DNA of 64,000 nt from Bacteroidales bacterium (GCA_003550725.1 PUKZ01000104.1:1-64000), one strand, 5' to 3'. Counted from the stretch's first letter, positions 18,681 through 28,579 are shown. Numbers and translations are program-made. The notes: generated by a model from the letters alone, not told the origin.

Positions 18681-20093
18681 TCATTTTTCTTCTAAGTCGC
18701 GGCTGATTATTTCTTGAACCTGTTCTATTCCAATATGTTTGGCAATAATCTTTTTATTTTCGTCAAGCAAAAATACCAGCGGTATAGAATAAATATCATA
18801 TTTATCTCTAAAACCTGATTTGTTGCGGGCATCGTTAACGTTTACCCAATCATGCAAATTGTTTTTTTCAACATAATTCAACCATTTTTCACTGTCAGTC
18901 TGGGTGTTTACTGCAAATATTTTTAATCCATAGTTTTTATATTTTTCATATAAATCTTTCAATTTAGGTGTTTTTGTTTTGCAGTGCGGACATTCGGTAT
19001 CCCAAAAATATATTACTGTATATTTTGCTTCAACATCATGCAAATTTTTGGGAGATTTATCAGGAAGATACATTTTTATATCAGGAGCAGTCTTGCCTAT
19101 CAGGGTGGGTTTTAATCTTTTAGCACGTTCAATTATATTATTTAATCGATCATCATCAAGCCAAAAAACTTCTCCTGTTTTATAATAATTTTCAACTAAA
19201 TACACAAATACTGCATCAAGGCCCATAATTTGAGAACGTTCGTATTTATTTGTTAAAAACCATACAGTATATTCAAAAATTTCATTATTTCCCCTTGTAG
19301 AATCAATTATTCGGTCTGCCTCTCTCTTAACAGTATCAGGATGTTTTATCACAATATTTTCAAAATAATTTTTTAGTTTGGAATGATAAACAGGTGTACG
19401 TAAAATTCTCTCATCATCAAAATCTATATACTGCCAGTATTTTTTTTTATACTCACGGTAAGAAGCATCATGGTCGGGTTTACCGTCTTCTCCGACAACT
19501 GTTTCAGGCATAGGAATTTCACGGTGGTTTTTTAGAACCATACTAAAAACACAATCCGGAAACTTCTCTATGTGTGCTTCGCGCTTATCTTTAACTTCGT
19601 GATCAATTACCTCTGATTTTTCCCGTAACAGGTCTCTTCTCTCATCTGAAATTGAAGGATCATTAAGCTCTTGGCGAATAGGTCGTACTTCCTCACTTTT
19701 TTTTCTTATAAAACGGATATATTCATAAAACGAAGTGTTTTCAGGTGAATCTTTAAACTTAATGGTTTCTGTAAATCTATTTGCCTCAGCCTCAATTTCA
19801 AAATGCTGATTTTTGTCAATTATAACTTCAAAGTATTGATCATCCGGAAAAGCAATCATATACATACCACCCGGTAATCTTTCATCACCCGAAAAAACAA
19901 ACCTGCCATCACTGTCAACATCAACAGTGTCCTTTAAATATTGACGCTCTCCAAAATGATAAGCCAGGTAAGATGAAGTATCACTAATACCTTGAACTTG
20001 CACCTTTATTTCATGTCCCTTATTGGCACAAGAAACTGTTGAATGTAAAAATATCAATATTGATATTGTAATTTTACAGGTTTTTTTTAGCAT
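18681..20093 (-). CDS. TlpA-like thioredoxin-fold lipoprotein with DUF4369-like N-terminus
   Basis: FWDTECPHCKTKTPKLKDLYEKYKNYGLKIFAVN; lipobox near VSC; start set at MLKKTCKI (20093) to avoid overlap with the upstream gene. Confidence 0.82.
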   Translation of the reverse strand: MLKKTCKITISILIFLHSTVSCANKGHEIKVQVQGISDTSSYLAYHFGERQYLKDTVDVDSDGRFVFSGDERLPGGMYMIAFPDDQYFEVIIDKNQHFEIEAEANRFTETIKFKDSPENTSFYEYIRFIRKKSEEVRPIRQELNDPSISDERRDLLREKSEVIDHEVKDKREAHIEKFPDCVFSMVLKNHREIPMPETVVGEDGKPDHDASYREYKKKYWQYIDFDDERILRTPVYHSKLKNYFENIVIKHPDTVKREADRIIDSTRGNNEIFEYTVWFLTNKYERSQIMGLDAVFVYLVENYYKTGEVFWLDDDRLNNIIERAKRLKPTLIGKTAPDIKMYLPDKSPKNLHDVEAKYTVIYFWDTECPHCKTKTPKLKDLYEKYKNYGLKIFAVNTQTDSEKWLNYVEKNNLHDWVNVNDARNKSGFRDKYDIYSIPLVFLLDENKKIIAKHIGIEQVQEIISRDLEEK

Positions 20094-20109
20094 ATTTTTT
20101 ATTTTATAA

Positions 20110-20655
20110 TTAATAAAACAAATCATCATCGAAAAACTCATTATCATCCTCAATATTAAATTTAGTATGATGTATAGCTTTAAGTGCATTTATTACTTTT
20201 ATACCCCACCGGTTTTCATAAAGCAATTTTATTTGGGCTATGCTGTTTTCTTTTGCAAAGCTATTTTCTTTACGGTATAACCAAACGAAATCTTTCATAT
20301 CCTGGTAGATATCTGCCATGCATTCTGCCAGGCTTGCATTTTTAGCTTCATAATTGACATCAAGTATATAAAACAGATCTTTTTTATTAAATTTTTCTTT
20401 TAAAATCATAAATAAAGCCTGATACTGTTCTTCAGTAAGAAAACGCTCATTATAAGATGGGTCGTTGACATTTATCGAAGGTATAAGTCCTCCTTTAAGG
20501 TAAAGCAATGGTGCTACTTTATGAAAATATTCAAAAATATCCTCACAATCATACTCTTCAGCTTTATCAAAAAATAAACAATACTCATTGGCTACAGTAA
20601 ACATATCTATTACCTGTTTTGAAAAAAGCGGGTCATTTGAATAATTATCTGCCAT
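20110..20655 (-). CDS. DUF5063-like protein
   Basis: 181-aa acidic alpha-helical ORF resembling the Bacteroidota DUF5063 family (recognised by eye). Confidence 0.65.
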   Translation of the reverse strand: MADNYSNDPLFSKQVIDMFTVANEYCLFFDKAEEYDCEDIFEYFHKVAPLLYLKGGLIPSINVNDPSYNERFLTEEQYQALFMILKEKFNKKDLFYILDVNYEAKNASLAECMADIYQDMKDFVWLYRKENSFAKENSIAQIKLLYENRWGIKVINALKAIHHTKFNIEDDNEFFDDDLFY

Positions 20656-20919
20656 ACATTACTTATTTTTTACAAAGTTATTTTATTTAACTAAAATTTT
20701 AATATTTTGCTCGCTTTCATTAGTAAAATATCAAGCCTTTATCTACCAAAGCTATATAAAAGTGAATGAAATTAGCCTTAGCGATTTAACAACAGCAGGG
20801 AATTTGTTTAAAATTTATAATATAGAATTAACGTATTACTTATAGCATCATTTTCTGTTTTCTTATTTTTTGTATTTTTGCATCTTCTTATATGGAAAAA
20901 ACTGACAATCAGCAATAAA

Positions 20920-21864
20920 ATGAAGCTAGAGACTGAAAACCAATGGCTTGTTATAGTAAATCCAAATGCAGGTATTGGTAAATGCAGGCGTGATTGGAAT
21001 AATATCAGCAGCCTTCTTGATAAGCATCAAATAAATTATTACCCTGTTTTCACAAAAGAACCATTACATGCTATTGATTTGGTTGTTGAGTACGTTGGCA
21101 AAGGGTTTAAAAAAATTATTGTTGTGGGTGGCGACGGTACTATGAATGAGGTTATTAACGGCATTTTCAAACAAAAGCATGTACCTTCATCCCTGATCAC
21201 AACAGGCATGATTTCAGTAGGCACAGGCAATGATTGGGCACGTACATTCAACATACCTATCGACTATGAAAAAGCCATTAATATTATAAAAAAAGAAACT
21301 ACCATTTTGCAGGATGCCGGTATAATAAAGTACCAAAATTCTGAAAAACAGCAAACACGATATTTTATAAACATGGCAGGCCTGGGTTTTGATGGGCTTG
21401 TAGCACAAAAAACCAATTATGATAAACTACGTGGACGAGGTAATCCTTTATTATACCTTAAAAATATCTTTACATCATTATTTACCTTCAAATCTGCTGA
21501 TGCATCTATAGTTCTCGACAACAAAAATAAATTAAACTACAGGATTTTCAGTATTGGAATAGGTATTGGCAAATATAATGGTGGAGGAATGTTACAGGTG
21601 CCGAAAGCCCGGCCTGACAATGGCATTTTTGACATGACATTGATAAAGGAGTTGAGCCGCTGGTCAGTTATAGCTAGTTTAAAAAGACTTTATAACGGAA
21701 CAATAGGAAAACACAAAAAAGTTGAATTTTTATCAGGCAAATCAATACGCATTGAATCAAATCCCTCTATTTTGCTCGAAGCCGACGGAGAGTCATTAGG
21801 TCATTCTCCTATTGAGCTTAAAATAGTACCCAAAAGTGTAAGAGTAATAATAAATTATTTGTAA
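20920..21864 (+). CDS. Diacylglycerol/lipid kinase family protein (YegS/DagK-like)
   Basis: VNPNAGIGK, VVGGDGTMNEVINGI, GTGNDWAR motifs; start moved to ATG 20920, since the TTG start in the ORF track overlaps a TATTTTTG -7 motif. Confidence 0.93.
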   Translation: MKLETENQWLVIVNPNAGIGKCRRDWNNISSLLDKHQINYYPVFTKEPLHAIDLVVEYVGKGFKKIIVVGGDGTMNEVINGIFKQKHVPSSLITTGMISVGTGNDWARTFNIPIDYEKAINIIKKETTILQDAGIIKYQNSEKQQTRYFINMAGLGFDGLVAQKTNYDKLRGRGNPLLYLKNIFTSLFTFKSADASIVLDNKNKLNYRIFSIGIGIGKYNGGGMLQVPKARPDNGIFDMTLIKELSRWSVIASLKRLYNGTIGKHKKVEFLSGKSIRIESNPSILLEADGESLGHSPIELKIVPKSVRVIINYL

Positions 21865-21885
21865 TAAAAGGAATAATCATTGCAT

Positions 21886-23412
21886 ATGGCAAAAAATGAA
21901 GACATTTTTAAAAAAATAATTTCACATTGTAAAGAATATGGTTTTGTATATCCTTCAAGCGAGATTTATGACGGACTTGCCGCTGTTTATGATTATGGGC
22001 CTAATGGAGTGGAGCTAAAAAATAATATCCGTGATTATTGGTGGAAGTCGATGATACAACACCACGAAAATATAGTAGGGCTGGATGCAGCAATTTTTAT
22101 GCATCCTACTGTATGGAAAGCTTCAGGCCACGTTGATGCATTTAAAGACCCGCTAATTGACAATAAAGACTCAAAAAAACGTTACCGGGCTGATGTGCTT
22201 ATTGAAGAACATATTTCAAAGCTTGAAGAAAAAATAAACAAAGAGATTAAAAAAGCAAAAAAACGATTCGGTGAAAAGTTTGATGAAAAAACTTTTAGAG
22301 AAACTAATCAAAGAGTCATTGATAATCAAAAAAAAATAGATGATATCAATAAACGGTTTGCAGATTTAATCAATAATAATGATCTGCAAGGGCTTCGTTC
22401 GTTAATTGATGAATTGCAAATTGCATGCCCGGTTTCAGGTTCACGTAACTGGACTGATGTCAGGCAGTTTAATCTAATGTTCTCAACACAAATGGGGTCT
22501 TTGAGTGATGATGCCAGCTCAATTTACCTTAGGCCGGAAACTGCACAAGGTATTTTTGTAAATTATCTTAATGTTCAAAAAACCAGCCGGAAAAAGTTGC
22601 CATTTGGTATTGCGCAGATCGGAAAAGCTTTTAGAAACGAGATTGTTGCCCGCCAGTTTATCTTCAGAATGAGAGAGTTTGAACAAATGGAAATGCAATA
22701 TTTCGTTAAGCCGGGCGATGAAAAAGAATGGTATGAGTACTGGAAAAATCAACGAGTGAGGTGGCATTTGGCTTTAGGCATACCAAACGATAAATTCAGG
22801 CTTCATGACCACGATAAACTTGCACATTATGCCAATGCCGCTCTTGATATTGAGTATGAGTTCCCATTCGGCTTTAAAGAAGTTGAAGGGGTACATTCCC
22901 GCACCGATTACGATCTGAGTGCACATCAAAATTTTTCCGGTAAAAAACTGCAATATTACGACCCCGATACCAGGGAAAGTTTTGTTCCTTACGTTGTAGA
23001 AACATCAATTGGTTTGGATCGCATGTTTCTTGCCATACTGGCAAACTCTTATTGTGAAGAAACATTGGAGGATGGCTCTCAACGAACAGTCTTGAAAATA
23101 CCGCCGCTAGTAGCTCCTATAAAATTAACCGTTTTGCCATTGACCAAAAAAGACGGATTGCCTGAAAAAGCAAGAGAAATCATGGATAATATCAAATACG
23201 ATTTCATGTGCCAATACGACGAAAAAGATGCTATAGGGCGCCGCTACAGAAGACAAGATGCCATAGGAACTCCTTATTGTATAACTGTTGACCATCAAAC
23301 CCTAGAAGACAATTCAGTAACTATACGCGAGCGAGATTCTATGCAACAGGACAGGATTAAAATAGAAAACATTTCAGAAATCGTTAATAAAAAAATAAAT
23401 CCCAGGCTTTAA
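21886..23412 (+). CDS. glyS: Glycine--tRNA ligase, alpha2 type
   Basis: YGFVYPSSEIYDGLAAVYDYGPNG, class II motifs including RPETAQGIFVNY and FRMREFEQMEMQYF; ATG at 21886. Confidence 0.96.
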   Translation: MAKNEDIFKKIISHCKEYGFVYPSSEIYDGLAAVYDYGPNGVELKNNIRDYWWKSMIQHHENIVGLDAAIFMHPTVWKASGHVDAFKDPLIDNKDSKKRYRADVLIEEHISKLEEKINKEIKKAKKRFGEKFDEKTFRETNQRVIDNQKKIDDINKRFADLINNNDLQGLRSLIDELQIACPVSGSRNWTDVRQFNLMFSTQMGSLSDDASSIYLRPETAQGIFVNYLNVQKTSRKKLPFGIAQIGKAFRNEIVARQFIFRMREFEQMEMQYFVKPGDEKEWYEYWKNQRVRWHLALGIPNDKFRLHDHDKLAHYANAALDIEYEFPFGFKEVEGVHSRTDYDLSAHQNFSGKKLQYYDPDTRESFVPYVVETSIGLDRMFLAILANSYCEETLEDGSQRTVLKIPPLVAPIKLTVLPLTKKDGLPEKAREIMDNIKYDFMCQYDEKDAIGRRYRRQDAIGTPYCITVDHQTLEDNSVTIRERDSMQQDRIKIENISEIVNKKINPRL

Positions 23413-23488
23413 GTTGCATTTAGTGTAATCAAACTTTTTAACAATACTTTCAGAAGAATAATCTATACTATCATTTAGCCACCAGTAT

Positions 23489-24052
23489 CTACTTAGTATT
23501 AAATAAATTCATGGTTCTATCAATACCAATAGTACCAAAGCTTATAATCATATCCCCGGCTGTTTTTATTTTTGTTTTAATAGTTTCCAGCTCTTCATTT
23601 TCCCATTTTCCAAGCACATATTTTACCTGGAATCCCCTGGAAAATTCATTCCCAATTCCGAATCTCAAACGGGGAAAACTGTTGTGCCCAATCATTTCAA
23701 TAATACTTGCAAGTCCATTATGCCCGCCGTCTCCGCCTTTTGGCCTCATTCTTAATGTTCCCAAAGGCAAGGATACATCATCAACCACAACCAATATTTT
23801 GTCTGGTGTAAGCTTCTCTTTTTCAAGCCAGTAATTTACTGCCCGCCCACTGCGATTCATATAAGTTGAGGGTTTTATCATAGTAAAAATCCGGCTCTTA
23901 TAATTAAAAACAGCTTTATCACCATACCTGGCAGGTTCAAACGCTGTGTCAAATCGTGAAGCCAGATCATCTAAAACCATAAATCCTATATTATGACGAG
24001 TACCATCATAATCAGGTCCGATATTTCCCAATCCTGCAATAAGATATTTCAA
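23489..24052 (-). CDS. pth: Aminoacyl-tRNA hydrolase
   Basis: GLGNIGPDYDGTRHNIGF, PSTYMNRSGRAV, GGDGGHNGL. Confidence 0.95.
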   Translation of the reverse strand: MKYLIAGLGNIGPDYDGTRHNIGFMVLDDLASRFDTAFEPARYGDKAVFNYKSRIFTMIKPSTYMNRSGRAVNYWLEKEKLTPDKILVVVDDVSLPLGTLRMRPKGGDGGHNGLASIIEMIGHNSFPRLRFGIGNEFSRGFQVKYVLGKWENEELETIKTKIKTAGDMIISFGTIGIDRTMNLFNTK

Positions 24053-24166
24053 AACATATAATTTTTTTGATCAGGAAAAAATTTATAAATAAACTAAACA
24101 ATATGTTTAACTATTTTACCGGAACTCGCAAAACATTTGTTTTCATAATAGAATCATAAAAAACCT

Positions 24167-24838
24167 TTACTCAGAAGATTCATCTTTGGTTGCTCCTTCT
24201 TCACCTTCACCCTCTTTGCCCTCTTCTTCGGCAGCCTCTTCTGCTTCTGCTTCTGCTTCTAATTCTTCTTCACCGGGTTCCATACCAATAGCAGATGCAC
24301 GTGTGGTTTTGATGATAACTATAACAGATTCGGGATAGTTAAGAAACTCAATATTTTTATGATCAAGCGAACTTACCTTAACAGTATCGCCAATATCAAG
24401 ATTAGAAATATCTATAGTAATGTAATCGGGAAGATCTTTAGGTAAAGCTTTTGCTCTTAATTTACGCAATAGAAGATGCAACTTACCTCCCTGCAGCAAA
24501 CCGGGAGCATCGCCTTCCAACTTAACCGGGATATCAATTTTGACCGGTTTATCAGGAAATATCTCCAAAAAGTCAGCATGTAATATCTTGTCGGTAACAG
24601 GGTGAAACTGCGCATCCTGTAAAATTGCATCATATGCTTTACCGTTTAAATCAATTTTCACAAGACAAGAATCGGGAGTATAAACCAAATCCCTGAAATT
24701 TAACTCATTGGTGTAAAAATGCAGTTGTTCTTTACCACCATAAATAACACAAGGAATAAGCCCCTGCTTACGCTTTTCTTTAGCATCTTTTTTCCCTACG
24801 TTCTCCCGGAAAGAACCGCTAATAGATACTGTTTTCAT
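24167..24838 (-). CDS. rplY: 50S ribosomal protein L25 / Ctc family with acidic C-terminal tail
   Basis: L25 core (ALPKDLPDYITIDISNLDIGDTV) followed by EEELEAEAEAEEAAEEEGKEGEGEEG. Confidence 0.92.
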   Translation of the reverse strand: MKTVSISGSFRENVGKKDAKEKRKQGLIPCVIYGGKEQLHFYTNELNFRDLVYTPDSCLVKIDLNGKAYDAILQDAQFHPVTDKILHADFLEIFPDKPVKIDIPVKLEGDAPGLLQGGKLHLLLRKLRAKALPKDLPDYITIDISNLDIGDTVKVSSLDHKNIEFLNYPESVIVIIKTTRASAIGMEPGEEELEAEAEAEEAAEEEGKEGEGEEGATKDESSE

Positions 24839-24908
24839 ATTTTTAATAAATTTTTGATTAATAATTACGGAAATAAATAAATCCGGTTAAATTTTCCTTA
24901 AAGGATGG

Positions 24909-24916
24909 CAAAGATA
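24909..24916 (-). promoter_or_regulatory. -7 element (TATCTTTG on minus strand) upstream of rplY
   Basis: CAAAGATA on plus strand, about 70 nt before the rplY start; -33 position reads GTG rather than TTG. Confidence 0.5.
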
Positions 24917-24967
24917 CAACTTTAAAAGAAACTATCACTAAAGTTTTTTAATTAAAATCAACACTCT

Positions 24968-25014
24968 CCCAATAAAAAATTGCCCGGTTGGTTCCTGCGA
25001 GCTCGCAAACCGGG
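24968..25014 (-). terminator. Candidate intrinsic terminator downstream of the DUF4168 gene
   Basis: Minus strand CCCGGTT-TGCGAGCTCGCA-GGAACC-AACCGGG followed by CAATTTTTTATT. Confidence 0.6.
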
Positions 25015-25046
25015 GTATTATCTAAGTTATTAATTACATTAATAAT

Positions 25047-25103
25047 TTGCCCTGTATAACATATCTTACCTATCCGGTAATAATTTTGTATTATACAGGG
25101 CAA
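25047..25103. repeat. 57-nt hairpin: 13-bp perfect inverted repeat with nested 5-bp stem
   Basis: TTGCCCTGTATAA (25047-25059) / TTATACAGGGCAA (25091-25103); inner TTACC/GGTAA (25066-25080). Confidence 0.75.
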
Positions 25104-25235
25104 TGTTAATAAAGAAAATGTAAATTTTTGAAGCAATTAAATGCCAGAAATAATTTCCTCAACAAAAAACTAGCTGCTAATAAATAGCAATTAATTTCTG
25201 CTTACTATTAAGGTTTAAAAACCAAGCAAATATTT

Positions 25236-25712
25236 CTATCGCATTAATTCATTTACCCTTTGCTGTATTTCAGGGTCTTGTTGATAGGCCATCATAATCT
25301 CTTCATATTCCTGATAAGACAGCCCTGCACCTTCAATCGCTTCCTGCACTTCCCTGTCGCCTTCTTCCTGCACACGATTAATCGCTTGCATAGCGTTGTC
25401 AAATGCTTCTTCTTCTTCAGCTGTTGCTTCCATTTCAGCCTCCGGATTCTGCATAGCTTCAAACATCTGGTTGAATTCCTCTACAGTAAGCCCTTCCCCC
25501 TCAATAGCTTCAACCATATTTTGTTGATTCTGCTGCTGAATTACCTGTACTTCTTGTGCAGCTTCTGCAAACATTTCCAGTTCCTCATCAGAGAAATCTG
25601 TACGTACTTCGCGTTCAGGCATTTGCTGTTGCTGAGCAGCAGCACTAAAAACGAAAGCAAATACAAATAAAAATGCTAACAGATTGTGAATTTTACTTTT
25701 TGTTTTAAACAT
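25236..25712 (-). CDS. DUF4168-like secreted protein with internal duplication
   Basis: Signal peptide; EAIEGEGLTVEEFNQM and EAIEGAGLSYQEYEEI repeats, Gln/Glu-rich. Confidence 0.8.
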   Translation of the reverse strand: MFKTKSKIHNLLAFLFVFAFVFSAAAQQQQMPEREVRTDFSDEELEMFAEAAQEVQVIQQQNQQNMVEAIEGEGLTVEEFNQMFEAMQNPEAEMEATAEEEEAFDNAMQAINRVQEEGDREVQEAIEGAGLSYQEYEEIMMAYQQDPEIQQRVNELMR

Positions 25713-25819
25713 AAATCTTAAAGTTTTGTTTTAAAAATTAATACGTTAAATACAAAGTTGTAAAAAAAATACTAGACAAACAAACTTTTATTATTATCTA
25801 TCAACTTAATAAAATAATT

Positions 25820-25863
25820 AAATCCTGCTTTACCTTGTAAGCAAGGTATTGCAAATCCTGCTT
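25820..25863. repeat. 7-bp hairpin flanked by 11-bp direct repeats
   Basis: AAATCCTGCTT (25820-25830), TACCTTG-taag-CAAGGTA (25831-25848), AAATCCTGCTT (25853-25863). Confidence 0.65.
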
Positions 25864-25911
25864 AAATTAATTTAACATAAAATATAATCATTACCAGTTA
25901 ATTAAACAAAA

Positions 25912-25949
25912 AAAACTGCCTTATCCGGTAAACGGACAGACAGTTTTTA
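25912..25949 (-). terminator. Candidate intrinsic terminator of rpsA
   Basis: Imperfect stem AAACTG..TCCG-gtaaa-CGGA..CAGTTT, followed on the minus strand by a T run; 48 nt past the rpsA stop. Confidence 0.7.
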
Positions 25950-25996
25950 TTGAAAATAATTTTTATTTATTCTTTTAAATTAATTAAACTGCTTTT

Positions 25997-28579
25997 TCAC
26001 TCATCACTATTTGATTTGTCTTTATCTGCCTTCGTATCATCTTTTTTTTCAGTACTAGCTGATTTTTTGCTTTTTGTTGTTTTTGCAGTTTTCTTTGATG
26101 AAGTTTTAGTATCAGCTTTTTCGGCAGATTTATCCTTATCATCTGCTTTATCTTCTTTCACCCCTTCAGTACCTTCATCTTCTTTTTTACTCTTGGTCTG
26201 CTTTGTTGTTTTTTTGGTAGTGGTTTTATTTACATCATCAACTTCCGACGCCTTCTTTGATGTTTTATCATCATCTGTTGATTCTGACGACTTATCATCC
26301 TTTTTTGCTTTAGCTGTTTTCTTTACATTTTGTTTTGATTCAGATTTTGCAGAAGGATCATCTTTTTTCTCATCAGCTTTAGCATCCTTCTCTTCGGATT
26401 TTATCTCGTCATCTTTTTTTGTTTTTTCTTTTTCTTCCTGCACTGATGCTTCTTTTTTAGCCTCATCTACTTCGGTTTTGCTTGTCACCTTTTGTTTAGT
26501 TTCAGCATCTTCATCTGTTTTTTCAGGTTTTTCAGCAGCATCAGTAGTTTTCGATTCAGATTTTTCTTTTGCCTTAGATTTTTCTCCGGCAGGCACATCT
26601 TCCGACTTATCATATTCGGATTTTAAATTAGCCAATGCATCAATATCACCTAAAGTGGTTTTATCTGCGCTTTCTTTAATTTTTTTGACTGCCTGCTTAG
26701 TGGATTTATCTTTGGCCTTTTTCTTTGCATTTTCACTTGCTCTTTCGGCGGCAAGTTTGTCTTGATATATTTTGGTATGTGAAACAATGATTTTTTTACT
26801 TTCCTTATTAAATTCTATTACCTTAAAGTCAAGAGTTTCATCCATTTTGGCTGTGGTTCCATCTTCTTTTACGATATGGCGTGTTGGTGCAAACCCTTCT
26901 ACTCCATATGGTAATGCGATAATAACACCTTTATCGGATGAACCGACTATTGTTCCCTTATGCACAGAATCTATAGTAAAGACCGTTTCAAAAACATCCC
27001 ATGGGTTTTCTTCTAATTGTTTATGGCCGAGACTCAATCGCCTGTTTTCCTTATCAACATCTAGTACAACAACATCTATTTTTTCACCAATTTTGGTAAA
27101 CTCGGCAGGATGTTTAATTTTTTTACTCCATGACAGGTCGCTGATATGAATCAATCCATCAACACCTTCTTCGAGTTCAACAAAAATACCAAAGTTGGTA
27201 AAATTTCTGACAGTTGCAGTATGCTTTGACTTTGGCGGATATTTCTCATGAATGTTTTCCCATGGGTCAGGTATAAGTTGTTTGATGCCAAGTGACATTT
27301 TTCTTTCTTCTCGGTCAATAGTTAGTATAACAGCTTCGACTTCATCACCAACTTTCAGAAAATCTTGTGCAGTACGTAGGTGCTGTGACCATGACATCTC
27401 AGAAACATGTATCAAGCCTTCAACACCGGGGGCTATTTCGATAAATGCGCCATAATCGGCAATAACAACTATGCGCCCTTTAACCTTATCGCCTACTTTA
27501 AGATTTGGGTCAAGCGAATCCCATGGATGTGGTGTAAGCTGTTTTAATCCTAATGCAATACGCTTTTTATTATCATCAAAATCTAATATAACAACATTAA
27601 TCTTTTGATCCAGCTCAACAATTTCTTCGGGATGGTTAATACGTCCCCATGAAAGATCGGTAATATGAATAAGGCCATCAACTCCGCCAAGATCAATAAA
27701 TACACCGTAAGATGTGATATTTTTTACTGTACCTTCAAGTATTTGACCTTTTTCAAGTTTAGAAATTATTTCGGCTTTTTGAACTTCAAGTTCCTCTTCA
27801 ATAAGTGCTTTATGAGAAACAACAACATTTTTATATTCATGATTTATCTTAACCACCTTGAATTCCATGGTTTTACCCACATAAATGTCGTAATCCCTTA
27901 TAGGTTTTACATCAATCTGCGAACCCGGTAAAAATGCTTCAATACCAAAAACATCAACAATCAACCCACCTTTGGTCCTGCATTTAACATAACCGTTTAT
28001 AACTTCGTCTTTCTCCTTCGCCTCATTTATTCTCTCCCATGAACGTAATGTACGTGCCTTTTTATGTGATAAAATAAGTTGGCCCGACTGATCTTCCTGG
28101 CTTTCTACATATACTTCAAGACTATCGCCAATTTTTAAATCGGGGTTATATCTAACTTCCGCAGCCGGAATAACTCCATCAGACTTAAAACCAATATTTA
28201 CAACAACTTCCCTGTTATTGATAGAAACAACTGTGCCGTCAATGACTTCACCCTCCCCTATTGATTTAAGGGTTTCATCATACATGCTCTCAAGTTTTTT
28301 CTTCTCTTCTTCTGAATAAAGTTCCTGCTTTTTATCTACAGAATCCCAGTCAAATTCTTCCGGCTCTGGCATGGTATCTATTGCTATCGCTGAGCCATCC
28401 TCATCTTTTTTTAATTCAACATCTTGTGATTCATTATTCTTTGAATCTTCAGGGATGTCTTGATCTGTTTTTTTCTCTTGATTACCAGCTTCAAGATTTT
28501 CTGGCTGCTCATTAGCAGTATTATCAGTTTTTTGATTCGCTTCTTCCGAAGGTTTTGAGTTTTTGTTTTCTTCTGACAT
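25997..28579 (-). CDS. rpsA: 30S ribosomal protein S1 with long charged C-terminal extension
   Basis: Multiple S1 repeats (GTVKNITSYGVFIDLGGVDGLIHITDLSW, GRIVVIADYGAFIEI, ATVRNFTNFGIFVEL); about 200-aa K/E/D/S/T-rich tail. Confidence 0.95.
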   Translation of the reverse strand: MSEENKNSKPSEEANQKTDNTANEQPENLEAGNQEKKTDQDIPEDSKNNESQDVELKKDEDGSAIAIDTMPEPEEFDWDSVDKKQELYSEEEKKKLESMYDETLKSIGEGEVIDGTVVSINNREVVVNIGFKSDGVIPAAEVRYNPDLKIGDSLEVYVESQEDQSGQLILSHKKARTLRSWERINEAKEKDEVINGYVKCRTKGGLIVDVFGIEAFLPGSQIDVKPIRDYDIYVGKTMEFKVVKINHEYKNVVVSHKALIEEELEVQKAEIISKLEKGQILEGTVKNITSYGVFIDLGGVDGLIHITDLSWGRINHPEEIVELDQKINVVILDFDDNKKRIALGLKQLTPHPWDSLDPNLKVGDKVKGRIVVIADYGAFIEIAPGVEGLIHVSEMSWSQHLRTAQDFLKVGDEVEAVILTIDREERKMSLGIKQLIPDPWENIHEKYPPKSKHTATVRNFTNFGIFVELEEGVDGLIHISDLSWSKKIKHPAEFTKIGEKIDVVVLDVDKENRRLSLGHKQLEENPWDVFETVFTIDSVHKGTIVGSSDKGVIIALPYGVEGFAPTRHIVKEDGTTAKMDETLDFKVIEFNKESKKIIVSHTKIYQDKLAAERASENAKKKAKDKSTKQAVKKIKESADKTTLGDIDALANLKSEYDKSEDVPAGEKSKAKEKSESKTTDAAEKPEKTDEDAETKQKVTSKTEVDEAKKEASVQEEKEKTKKDDEIKSEEKDAKADEKKDDPSAKSESKQNVKKTAKAKKDDKSSESTDDDKTSKKASEVDDVNKTTTKKTTKQTKSKKEDEGTEGVKEDKADDKDKSAEKADTKTSSKKTAKTTKSKKSASTEKKDDTKADKDKSNSDE

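Noticed and set aside
25950-26765. 271-aa plus-strand ORF (Phe/Ser/Val-rich)
   Set aside because: Antisense shadow of the low-complexity K/E/D/S/T tail of rpsA; composition mirrors the reverse complement of Lys/Asp/Ser codons, and no independent motifs.
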